A stretch of DNA of 32,464 nt from Helochares maculicollis. Taxonomy: Eukaryota > Arthropoda > Insecta > Coleoptera > Hydrophilidae. Below, piece after piece: positions 21,401-31,543 of this stretch (its first letter is position 1; each line of letters starts with the position of its first letter). Under the pieces are notes generated by a model. The model had not been told where the DNA came from. It was given only the letters and a program-made list of their open reading frames with translations, and did not search any database. Position numbers and translations under genes: made by a program. The stretch spans positions 1-32,464 of the forward strand of contig JAWQRO010000517.1 of the NCBI GenBank assembly GCA_033557835.1, written 5' to 3'.

Positions 21401-24400
21401 TGCAGTTCAAAATCTCGTGTACTATAAAATCTCGCAGTTCAAAATCTAGTTTGGTTCAAAATCTCGTTTGATTCAAAATCTCGTTTGGTTCAAAATCTCG
21501 TTTGATTCAAAATCTCGTTTGGTTCAAAATCTCGTTTGGTTCTAAGTCTCGTTTCGTTCAAAATCTCGTTTACTTCAAAATCTTGTTTAGTTCAAAATCT
21601 CGTTTAGTTCAAAATCTCGTTTAGTTCAAAATCTCGTTTGGTCCAAAATATCGTTTGGTCCAAAATCTCGTTTGGTCCAAAATCTTGTTTGGTCCAAAAT
21701 CTCAATTAGTTAAAAGTTTCGTTTGGTTCAAAATCTCGTCTAGTTGACAATCTCGTTTGGTTCTAAATCTCGTTTGGAAAAATCACTTTTAGTTCAAAAT
21801 CTCATTAAGTTAAAAGTTTCGTTAGGTACAAAATTTCGTTTAGCTGAAAATCTCGGTTAGTTAAAAATCTCGTTTGGTACAAAATCTTGTTTAGTGCAAA
21901 ATCTCGATTAGTTCAAAATTTTGGTTAGTTAAAAATCTCGTTTAACTTAGTCTCGTTTAGTTAAAAGTCTCGCTTAGCTTAAAATCCCGTTTTGTTCAAA
22001 ATCTCGGTTAATTAAAAATCTCGTTTTATTTAAAATATCGTTTAGTTTAAAATCTCGTTTGGTCCAAAATCTTGTTTGGAAAAATCACTTTTAGTTCAAA
22101 ATCTCATTAAGTTAAACGTTTCGTTTGGTCCAAAATCTCGTTTAGTTAAAAATTCGTTTGGTTAAAAACCTCATTTAATTCAGTCTCGTTTAGTTAAAAA
22201 TCTCGCTTGGTCCAAAATCTCGTTTAGTTCAAAATCGCGGTTGGTCCAAAATCTCATTTAATTAAAAATCTCGTCTAGTCCAAAATCTCGTTTAATTAAA
22301 AATCTCGTCTAGTCCAAAATCTCGTTTAGTTAAAAACCTCCTCTACTTAAAAATATCGCTTAGCTAAAAATCTCGTTTAGTTACAAATCTCGTTTAGTTA
22401 AAAATCTCGTTTTGTTGAAAATTTCGTGTAGTTAAAAATTTTGTTTGGTCAAAAATCTCGCTTAGTAAAAAATCTCGCTTAGTTAAAAACCTCGTTTAGT
22501 TCAAAGTCTTGTTTGATTCAAAATCTCGGTTACTTAAAAATCTCGTTTAGTTAAAACTCTCGTAGTTCATCACCCCGTTTAGTTAAAATTCACGGTTAAT
22601 CCAAAATCTCGCATAATTAATAATCTCGCTTAGTTCAAAATCTTATTTGGTCCAAAATCTCATTTAGTAAAAATCTTGGTTAGTTAAAAATCTCGTTTGG
22701 TTAAAAATCTCGTTTGGTTAAAAATCTTGTTTGATCCAAAATCTCATTTAGTTCAAAGTCTCGTTTAATTCAAAATCTCGTTTAGTTCAAACCTCGTTTT
22801 CTTTATAATTTCGTTTGGTTTAAAATCTCGTCTAGTCCAAAATCTCATTTGGTCCAAAATCTCATATAGTTAAAAATCTCGTTTAGTCCAAAACCTTGTT
22901 TAGTTAAAAACCTCGTCTAATTAAAAATCTCGTTTAGCTAAAAATCTCGGTTAGTTAAAAATCTCGTTTAGTTCAAAATCTCGCTTAATTCAAAATCTCG
23001 TTTAGTTCAAACCTCGATTTCTGTATAATTTCGTTTGGTTCAAATTCTCGTCTAGTCCAAAATCTCGTTGGGTCCAAAATCTCATAGCTAAAAATCTCGT
23101 TTAGTTAAAAACCTCGTCTAATTAAAAATCTCGTTTAGCTAAAAATCACGGTTAGTTATAAATCTCGTTTAGTTCAAAGTCTCGTTTAATTCAAAATCTC
23201 GTTTAGTTCAAACCTCGCTTTCTTTATAATTTCGTTCGGTTCAAAATCTCCTCTAGTCCAAAATCTCGTTGGGTCCAAAATCTCATATAGTTAAAAATCT
23301 CGTTTAGTCCAAAATCTTGTTTAGTTAAAAACCTCGTCTAATTAAAAATCTCGTTTAGCTAAAAATCACGGTTAGTTAAAAATCTCGTCTAGTCCAAAAT
23401 CTCATATAGTTAAAAATCTTCTTTGGTCCAAAACCTCGTTGGTTCAAAATCTCATTTGGTTAAAAACCTCGTTTAGTTCAAAACTTCGTTTGGCCCAAAA
23501 TTTCGTCTAGTTAAAAGTCTCGGTTAGTTAAAAATCTCGTTTAGTTCGAACTCTCTTTTGGTTCAAACTCTCGTTTTGTTAAAAATCTCGTTTGTTCCAA
23601 AATCTCGTTTAGTTAAAAGTCTGGTTTGGTTCAAAGTCTCGTTTAGTTCAAAATCTCGCTTAGTTAAAATTTTCGTTTAGTTCAAAATCTTATTTAATTC
23701 AAAATCTTGTTTGTTCCAAAATGTTTAGTTCTAAAATGTTTAGTTTTAAATCTCATACAGTTAAAAAACACGTTTGGTCCAAAACCTCGTTTGGTTCAAA
23801 ATCTCATATAGTTAAAAATCTCGTTTAGTCCAAAATCTCGTTTAGTTAAAAGCCTCGTCTAGTTAAAAGTCTCGCTTAGCTAAAAATCTCGTATAGTTAA
23901 AAACCTCGTTTAGTTTAAAACTTCGTTTGGCCCAAAATTTCGTTTAGTTAAAACTCTTGTTTGGTCAAAAATCTCGCTTACTTAAAAATCTCGCTTACTT
24001 AAAAATTTCGTTTGGTCCAAAATCTCATATAGTTAAAAATCTCGGTTGGTCCAAAACCTCGTTTTGCTAAAAATCTCGTTTAGTTCAAAATCTCCTTTAG
24101 TCAAAAATCTCCTTTAGTTACAAATCTCGCTTAGTTAGAAATCTCATTTAGTTACAAATCTCGTTTAGTTCAAAATCTCGTTTTGTTCAAAATCTCATAG
24201 TTGAAAGTCTTGTTTAATTCAAAATTTCGTTTAGTTAAAAATCTCGTTTGGTTCAAAATCTCGTTTGGTCCAAAATCTCATTTAGTTACAAATATCGTTG
24301 GGTGAAAAATCTCATTTGGTGAAAAATCTCATTTGGTGAAAAATCTCGTTTGGTCCAAAATCTCATATAGTTAAAAATCTCGTTTAGCTAAAAATCACGA

Positions 24401-24535
24401 TTAATTAAAAATCTCGTCTGGTCCAAAATCTCGTTTAGTTGAAAATATCGTTTGGTCCAAATTTTTGTTTGCTCCAAAACCTCGTTTAATTGAAAACCAA
24501 GTTTAATTAAAAATCTCTTGTAGTTCAAAATCCCG
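21401..24535. repeat. 17-bp satellite array 2 (about 180 units)
   Basis: Unit TCTCGTTTAGTTCAAAA with common variants TTTGGTTCAAAA, TTTAGTTAAAAA and TTTGGTCCAAAA. One orientation throughout. Near-identical units at 21430-21540 mark the 5' edge; the middle carries higher-order repeats. A marker variant, ACCTCG(T/A/C)TTTCT(T/G)TATAA, recurs at 22791, 23011 and 23212, giving spacings of 220 and 201 bases (about 13 and 12 units). Ends about 270 bases before exon B. Confidence 0.95.
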
Positions 24536-24800
24536 CCTTAGAAGTTCCAATCTCGGCTCCAGGCTGAGGTGTTATCTTCAGGATTATTTCAAAATAGTTG
24601 TCTTGCAATTATTTTTTCACTAAATAATAACTTAAATAAGGAGATTAGCTTCTCCTGTGCGAGCTCTATTTTCTCATGATATTTTAGAAGCGTATCAATT
24701 AGATCCTTTAGTTAGTGGTAGAACATTATTTGACCTTATGCCCGTTGTTTATAAATGAAGCTTGCCGAAATGTCCCAAGTCTAATTAAGACTCTATTTTG
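24536..24800. other. Unique intron end before exon B
   Basis: No repeat. Contains the CTAAT branch-like motif (24781-24785) and a short pyrimidine tract before the NAGNAG acceptor. Confidence 0.6.
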
Positions 24801-24806
24801 CAGCAG
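24801..24806 (+). promoter_or_regulatory. Akap200: NAGNAG tandem splice acceptor of exon B
   Basis: The acceptor reads TTTTG CAG CAG AAC. Splicing at the first AG keeps the CAG codon (Gln55 of the joined protein). Splicing at the second removes exactly that codon and keeps the frame. The CTAAT branch-like motif lies about 17-20 bases upstream. Use of both sites is an inference. Confidence 0.6.
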
Positions 24807-25097
24807 AACGAAGTCCAAGAAGAAAAACAGGAGCAGGAAACCATAAAGGAAAACGGCGTCTCCGACTCGGAGGATGCCAAGACTCCCGACGTCGAAGTGA
24901 CTGCAGATCAGAAAATCGAGGAAGTGGCGAACGAGAAGGCCACCTTGGACGAAAAGATCGAGGAAGTAGCCGAAAAGAAGAAGGAAAAGACGAAAAAGAA
25001 GAAATGGTCGTTCAGGAGTATATCGTTCTCGAAGAAGGATAAGAGCAAACCCGCCAAGGATGAGAAAAACGAAGATGTTAAAGAAGTAGCTGAAGAG
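24804..25097 (+). CDS. Akap200: Akap200 coding exon B (acidic linker plus MARCKS-like effector domain)
   Basis: Second coding exon, 294 bases, 98 codons, phase 0 at both ends, so it joins exon A in frame as residues 55-152. The acceptor is CTATTTTGCAG, with a CTAAT branch-like motif at 24781-24785; the donor GTAAGT starts at 25098. Residues about 55-111 are Glu/Lys-rich and probably disordered, with two related stretches, KIEEVANEK and KIEEVAEKK. Residues 112-137 (24975-25052) form a Lys-rich block around KKKKWSFRSISFSKKDK. This is the MARCKS-type phosphorylation-site domain: basic and aromatic residues spaced by serines (Ser123, Ser126, Ser128). In this family it binds acidic lipid, calmodulin and actin and is released by PKC phosphorylation. 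An acidic tail follows. No stop codon occurs before the donor, so the gene continues beyond the window. Reading through the donor would add 18 codons and a stop. Confidence 0.9.
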
Positions 25098-25103
25098 GTA
25101 AGT

Positions 25104-26414
25104 CGGCTTTTCCTACCTTACAAGCGCTCAATTGTTTCGCTTAGTTGACCTTTTGTTTAAACCGACTTTGATCAAATTTCACATTTAATCAGAGTTGATT
25201 GAAGAGTTGCTCCATTGATAAAAATAGATAAATTTTGGGTAATTTGCTAGAAGTTGATGAATTACAATCAATAAGATCAGACAATTAAGACTTCTAATTG
25301 ACTACTAATAATAGTAACAAATTATGTAAAAAAAACGTTTTGGAACAACGCCCTCTGCGGGTTGTTTGTCCACGCCGGCAAGCCGAGAATGATGCAATAA
25401 ATTCCGCCAGGCCCTCACTTACATCCAGCAAGGCAAGATAAAAATAATACGGGTGGCGAAAGAATCAATTTATATGAGATTACCCCTCGGTTTAGTCACC
25501 CCATTGCTATCCATAACATCCCTACTATTGAGTGTTAGAAAAGGGTCGCCTGTTTTATGCGAGTTGTTCAACAGAACCTGCATGCAATATCGATTATATC
25601 AGCAATTCCACAGACTTATTCTTCCTTTCGTTTCGTTATTTTCATTTGCTTTTAAGAGCATTATTATTCCCACATTTCTAACTCATACTTCGAGTTATTA
25701 TTCCCACATTTCTCACTCATAGTTCGACTGTTTTTTGTAATAGCTTCAACGGACTTGCTGATTTTTGTAAACGAGGAGTGATAACGGGCAGCAACTATAT
25801 AATAGAGCTTGCAAATGTAACCATCTAATTCGTGGGTCGGTGGGGGCCCGTTATTTTCCGCTTTCAACGGCCCATAACGGCGAAGCGAATAACAATTCGA
25901 ATCCTCGACGTCATCGCATCAGTTAAATGGTTTTTGTGAGCATATGGTCGACGTCGCAGAACAGTCACTATAAAAAGACGCTCTCTCCCCCTTTCGGCGG
26001 GCCAAAATTAAAATGCCTACTTGTTACTCGATTTGAAAACACAGAAAGGGTGGCAAATTGCGTTTGTGGTCCGATTTTGGGCGGTGGATGAAAATGAAAA
26101 TAAGGACAATGGAGATTATGTAGAATGAGCGTGATGGTGTCCGATGAGGAGTGGTAAAATGGGCCGTAATAAAATCGGTGGAATTAGATCAAGTGCGCGC
26201 AGAATGCATACAACGAGGGGGTGGCTTTTAGATCTTTGTGATGCTGTTGCCATGGTGACCGCCGCTTGCGTACCCCATATCGATCGGGAATATGCGTCGA
26301 CAAATTGGGCGAATCAGACTCTGGATGGTTTCCACCTTCCTCCTGTTCCGTGCTCCGGAATTTCCACGTGGTCTGGGCACGAGACCATCGCGTCTGGAGC
26401 TTCCTCGACTCAGC
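25104..26414. other. Unique intron sequence
   Basis: Mostly unique. One 34-base direct duplication is present: TTATTATTCCCACATTTCT at 25661 and again at 25695. Short frames at 25453-25722 (+) and 25664-25867 (-) overlap and match nothing known. Confidence 0.5.
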
Positions 26415-26498
26415 CCTCCACGTTCTGCCCTACACGCTCTGCCCTACACGCTCTGCCCTCCACGCTCTATCCTACATGCTCTGTCCTCCACACTCTTT
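26415..26498. repeat. 14-bp minisatellite, six copies
   Basis: Unit CCTACACGCTCTGC, with units starting at 26415, 26429, 26443, 26457, 26471 and 26485 without indels. The overlapping + frames ending here (26144-26515 and others) owe their tails to it. Confidence 0.92.
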
Positions 26499-27911
26499 TA
26501 TTACATTATCATTAAAAGATGTCGGCTGAGATTTTAGCCAGAACTCGATTGTTTATCTAGACCTTAGACTTCCGAGATTTTTTAGATCACCTCTTGAAGA
26601 TATCGATTAAATTGATACGAATGCAGCATTTGAATTGTAATTGGGATTGTGTCTCTCCGATTTTGAACAATTGGCAATTCAATTCGTACTTAGCTTAGAA
26701 TCAAACTGAGCAGTCTGTGTCTTAGTACTCTTGAAATTGTTTTGAATCTTGGTATTTCGAAAGTACCTCTGTATTATAAACGAATTAAGTGATGTACAAA
26801 AGTCTTCTGGTGGATTGATGGTTAATTAATGGATAATGCTACTGTATTGGTTCCTTCTGCCTCGCTTTTCAATGTCTACGCCATACTCAAGAAATGATTT
26901 GACAGACATTTTTCTCCTCTTCGGTTATTTCAACGTAATTAATGATCCCGTGGATTTATCTTATTCACAAATGGTATCCAAATGGATTTATTAAAATGTA
27001 TTTTCTAGTATTGGTTTGAGTCTTACAAATCACAATTTTTTTACCAATTTGGGTATCACTGGGAGCAGTCATATGAATCTATATAATGATACTTGGGGTT
27101 GCGGCTTTTCCGGATTGAATCATTGCGATTTCAGTCATCTTCTATAGCTTCAGGACCTACCGCTTCAGTTTGAATGAAGAGTTCATCCCATAGACTAGTG
27201 TCCTAATTATCTGATTTAATTGTTGTTTTAAAGATCTTACCATTCAGCTCAGCCACTTCATGTATACCATCTACTCCATTAGCTAAAGTGTATTTCCTAG
27301 ATGATCTGCAAATTGTTACGGATTTTTTTTATTTACCTCAAGCACAGTTTTCCAACGTTTTTAATAGAAGCAGTTTAGAGAATTGTCTTCGGGGAATTGT
27401 CTTACAGGATTTTAACAGTCTTCCAAGATTTTAATAGTCTTCCCTAGCGATCAGTGTATGATTTATCTCAACATACTCTTCTAATGCAGCTCTGTTTTGT
27501 TCGACTGTTTTATCTACTCCTTTTGAGGTTTCAAGGAGCCCTAAAGGTCAATCTATTTTTTCTAGCAATACTTGAAAGCCCATCAAATCCATGCTTTGTT
27601 TGTAAGTCTGTTACATCTGGTTTTTAATTCTATCCATTGGCTAGGCTAAGAAATATAGGCTTACTCTTTATATGACTTCACAGTTTAATTGTTTAAATCC
27701 TTTGTAACCAGGTTATAACCGCTAACTGTTCGTTTAGAAGGCTAACAATTTGATACCAACATTGGTGTTCAATTCTATCACAGCCAACGCTTATTTCATT
27801 AGTATTAAATCGTTAGTATCCGCGCAGAGTCTTAGAATAACAAGGAATCCCCGGATATTTAGCGTATAGGATATCAAAGACTCCTTTTAACAGTTCTGTA
27901 GTCTTTAAGTC
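26499..27911. other. Unique intron sequence
   Basis: AT-rich, no open frame of note, no recognised repeat or RNA gene. Confidence 0.5.
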
Positions 27912-30900
27912 AACAAAATTCGTAGTTCAGTAACAAAATCGTAGCTGATTAGCAAGATTCGTAGATTAGTGACAAGATTCGTAGTCGAGTAATAAAATCG
28001 TAGCTGATTAGCAAGATTCGTAGATCAGCGACAAGATTCGTAGTCGAGTAATAAAATCGTGGCTGATTAACAAGACTCGTTGTTGATTAACAAGATTCAT
28101 AGATGAGTATGAAGATTCGTAGCTGATAAAGAAGATTTGAAAATGAGTAACAAGATTCGTAGCTGAGTAACAAAATCGTAGCTGATTTAAAAAGACCCGT
28201 AGCTGATTAACAAGATTCGTAGATGAGTACAAAGATTCGTGGCTGATTAACAAGATGCGAAGATGAGTAAAAATATCGTAGCTAAGTAACAAAATCGTAG
28301 CATATTAACAAGACTCATAGTTGATTAACAAGATTAGTAGAGTAACAACATTTGTAGCGGACTAACACAGCCGAGTAACAAGACTTGTAGCTGATTAACA
28401 AGACTCGTAGTTGATTAACAAGATTGTGACTAACAAAATCGTTGCGGAGGAACAAGATTTGTAGCGGACTAACACGATTCGTGGCTGAGTAACAAAATCG
28501 TAGCTGACTAACCACACTCGTAACTGCGTAACAAAATTCGCAGCTGCTTAACAAGATTCGTAGCTGAGTAACAAAATCGTAGCTGAGTAATAAAATTGTA
28601 AATGAGTTGAGATTAACAACATTCATGGATGAATAACAAAATTCGTTGTGGAAAAACAAGATTCGTAGTTGAGAAACAAGATTTGTAATGGAAAAACAAG
28701 ATTCGTTGTTGAAAAACAAGATTCTTAGTTGAAAAACAAAATTCGTACATGAAAAACAAGATTCGTAGTTGAGTAACGAGATTCGTAGCTGAGTAAGAAG
28801 GCTTATAGCTGAGTGATAAAATCGTGGCAGAGTAACAACATTCTTAGATGAGTAATACAATCGTAGCTGATTAACAAAGCTCATAGCTGAGTAAAAAAAT
28901 TGGCAGCTGCTTAACAAGATTCGTAGCTGAGTATCAAAATCTTAAATGAGTTGAGATTAACAAGATTCGTGGATGAATAACAAAATTCGTTGTGGAAAAA
29001 CAAGATTCGTAGTTGAGAAACAAGATTCGTAGGGGAAAAACAAGATTCGTTGTTGAAAAACAAGACTTGTTGTTGAAAAACAAGATTTGTTGTTGAAAAA
29101 CAAGATTCTTAGTTGAAAAACAAAATTCGTACATGAAAAACAAGATTCGTAGTTGAGTAACGAGATTCGTAGCTGAATAACGAAATCGTAAATGAGTTGA
29201 GATTAACGAAATTCGTGGATGAATAACAAAATTCGTAGTTAAAAATCAATATTCGTAGTTGAAAAACAAGAGTCGTAGCTGTGTAACAAGAGTTGAAAAA
29301 CAAGATTAGTAATTGAATAATGAGATTCGTAGTTGAAAAACAAGATTCGTAGGTGAAAAACAAGATTCGTAGCTGAGTAAGAAGACTTATAGCCTAATAA
29401 TAAAATCATGGCAGAGTAACAACATTCTTAGATGAGCAATAAAATCGTAGCTGATTAACAAGACTCATAGCTGAGTAACAAAATTGGCAGCTGCTTAACA
29501 AGATTCGTCGCTGAGTAACAGAATCGTAAATGAGTTGAGATTAACAAGATTCATGGATGAATAACAAAATTCGTTGTGGAAAAACAAGATTCGTAGTTGA
29601 GAAACAAGATTCGTAGTGGAAAAACAAGATTCGTTGTTGAAAAACAAGATTCATAGTTGTAAAACGAAATTCGTACTTGAAATACAACACTCATAGTTGA
29701 GTATCAAGATTCGTAGCTGAGTAACAAAATCGTAAATGAGTTGAGATTAACAAGAATCGTGGATGAATAACAAAATTCGTATTTAAAAAACAAGATTCGT
29801 AGTTCAGAAATAAGGTTCGCAGCTGAGTAAGAAGATTCATAGTTGAGTAACGAGATTCATAGCTGAGTAAGAAGACTCAGAACTGAGTAACAAAATCGTA
29901 GCTGATTAACAAGACTCGTGGCTGAGTAACAAGACTTGTAACTGAATAACAAGATTCGTAGTACTAAGATTCGATTAACAAGATTCGTAGCTGAACAACA
30001 AGATTCGTAGCCGAGTACCTAGATTCGATTAACAAGATTCGTAGCTGAGTAACAAAATCGTAGTTGAATATCAAAATCGAGGCTGAGTAACAACATTCGT
30101 AAATGAGTAACAAAATTCGCAACTGATTAACAACATTCGTAGCTGGGCAACAAAATCGTAGCTGAGTAACAAAATTGTAGCTGAGTAACAAAATCGTAAA
30201 TGAGTTGATATTAACAAACTTGGTGGATGAATAACAAAATTCGTAGTTAAAAAAACAAGAGCCGTAGTTAAAAAACAAGATTAGTAGTTGAAAAAAAAGA
30301 TTCGTAGTTGAGTAACAAGATTCGTAGCGGTGTAAGAAAATTAGTAATTGAATAACAAGATTCGTAGATGAGTAAGAAAATTCATAATTGAGTAACGAGA
30401 TTCATAGCTGAGTAATTAAATCGTGGCTGAGTTATAAAATTGTAGCTGAGTAACAAAATTCACAGCTTATTAACAAGATTCGTAGCTGAGTAACAAAATT
30501 CGCAGCTGATTAACAAAGTCGTGACTGGGTAACAAAATCGTAGTTGATTAACAAAATCATAGCTGAGTATCGAAATCGTAGCTGACTAACAAAATCGTAG
30601 CAGAGTAACAAAATCGTAGCAGAGTAGCAAGATTCGCCGCTGAGTAACAAAATCGTATCTGATTAGCAAAATCGTAGCTGAGTAACAAAGTCGTAACAGA
30701 GTAACAAGATTCGTAATGGAGTAACAAAATTCGCAACTGATTAGCAAGATTCGTAGCCGAGTAACACAATCGTAGTTGAGTAGCAAAATAGTAACCGAGT
30801 ACCAAAATCGCAGCAGAGTAGAAATATTCATAGTAGAGGAACAATATCGTAATTGAGTAACGAGATTCATAGCTGAGTAATAAAATCGTGGCTGAGTTAT

Positions 30901-31543
30901 AAAATTGTAGCTGAGTAACAAAATTCACAGCTTATTAACAAGATTCGTAGCTGAGTAACAAAATTCGCAGCTGATTAACAAAATCGTGGCTGGGTAACAA
31001 AATCGTAGTTGATTAACAAAATCGTAGCTGACTAACAAAATCGTAGCAGAGTAACAAAATTGTAGCAGAGTAACAAGATTCGCCGCTGAGTAACAAAATC
31101 GTATCTGAGTAGCAAAATCGTAGCTGCGTAACAAAGTCGTAACAGAGTAACAAGATTCGTAATGGAGTAACAAAATTCGCAACTGATTAACAAGATTCGT
31201 AGCCGAGTAACACAATCGTAGCTGAGTAACAAAATAGTAACTGAGTACCAAAATCGCAGCAGAGTAGCAATATTCATAGTGGAGGAACAATATCGTAGTA
31301 GCGTAACAAGATTCGTAGCTGATTAACAAAATCGTAGCTGAGTAACAAAATCGTAGCTGATTAACAAAATTCGTAGCCGATTAACAAAATCGTAGTAGAG
31401 TAGCAATATTCGTAGTGGAGCAACAAAATCGTAGTAGAGTAACAAGATTCGTAGCTGAGTAACAAAATCGTAGCAGAGTAACAAAATCGTAGCTGCGTAA
31501 TAATTCATAGCGGAGTAACAAAATCGTAGCTGAGCAACAAAAT
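27912..31543. repeat. 19/20-bp satellite array 3 (about 185 units)
   Basis: Units AACAAAATCGTAGCTGAGT (19) and AACAAGATTCGTAGCTGAGT (20), with TGATT and AGCAGAGT variants. One orientation. Two kinds of higher-order structure occur. A marker, GAGTTGAGATTAAC, recurs at 28604, 28948, 29194, 29532, 29738 and, changed, 30202. A tandem duplication of 465 and about 443 bases lies at 30386-30850 and 30851-31293. The - strand is stop-poor, giving long hydrophobic frames with no gene-like features. Confidence 0.95.
30386..31293. repeat. Recent segmental tandem duplication inside satellite 3
   Basis: Both halves start AATTGAGTAACGAGATTCAT and run through TTCACAGCTTATTAACAAG, TTCGCCGCTGAGTAAC and CGCAGCAGAGTAG to GAGGAACAATATCG. 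The first copy has one extra unit (around 30552-30570). Confidence 0.9.

Larger units (their letters stand above)
15080..24803 (+). other. Akap200 intron between coding exons A and B (9.7 kb)
   Basis: Bounded by GTAAGT at 15080 and TTTTGCAG at 24803. It holds three copies of the ACTTCCGG dispersed repeat, a mariner remnant, a small 19-21-bp array and a long 17-bp satellite that ends about 270 bases before exon B. I see no further exon in it with good splice sites and an Akap200-like frame, though a non-conserved alternative exon cannot be excluded. Confidence 0.8.

Noticed and set aside
26144..26537. Three overlapping + frames up to 123 codons
   Set aside because: Their second halves are the 14-bp minisatellite read in three frames, and the first halves match nothing.
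27912..31543. Long - strand open frames (up to 200 codons) with hydrophobic, Tyr/Ser/Leu-rich repeats
   Set aside because: They follow the satellite unit exactly, occur in several frames at once, and shift frame whenever unit length changes between 19 and 20. There is no gene structure beyond the repeat.
10961..31543. CRISPR-like regular repeats
   Set aside because: The units abut directly with no unique spacers, and the host is a eukaryote.
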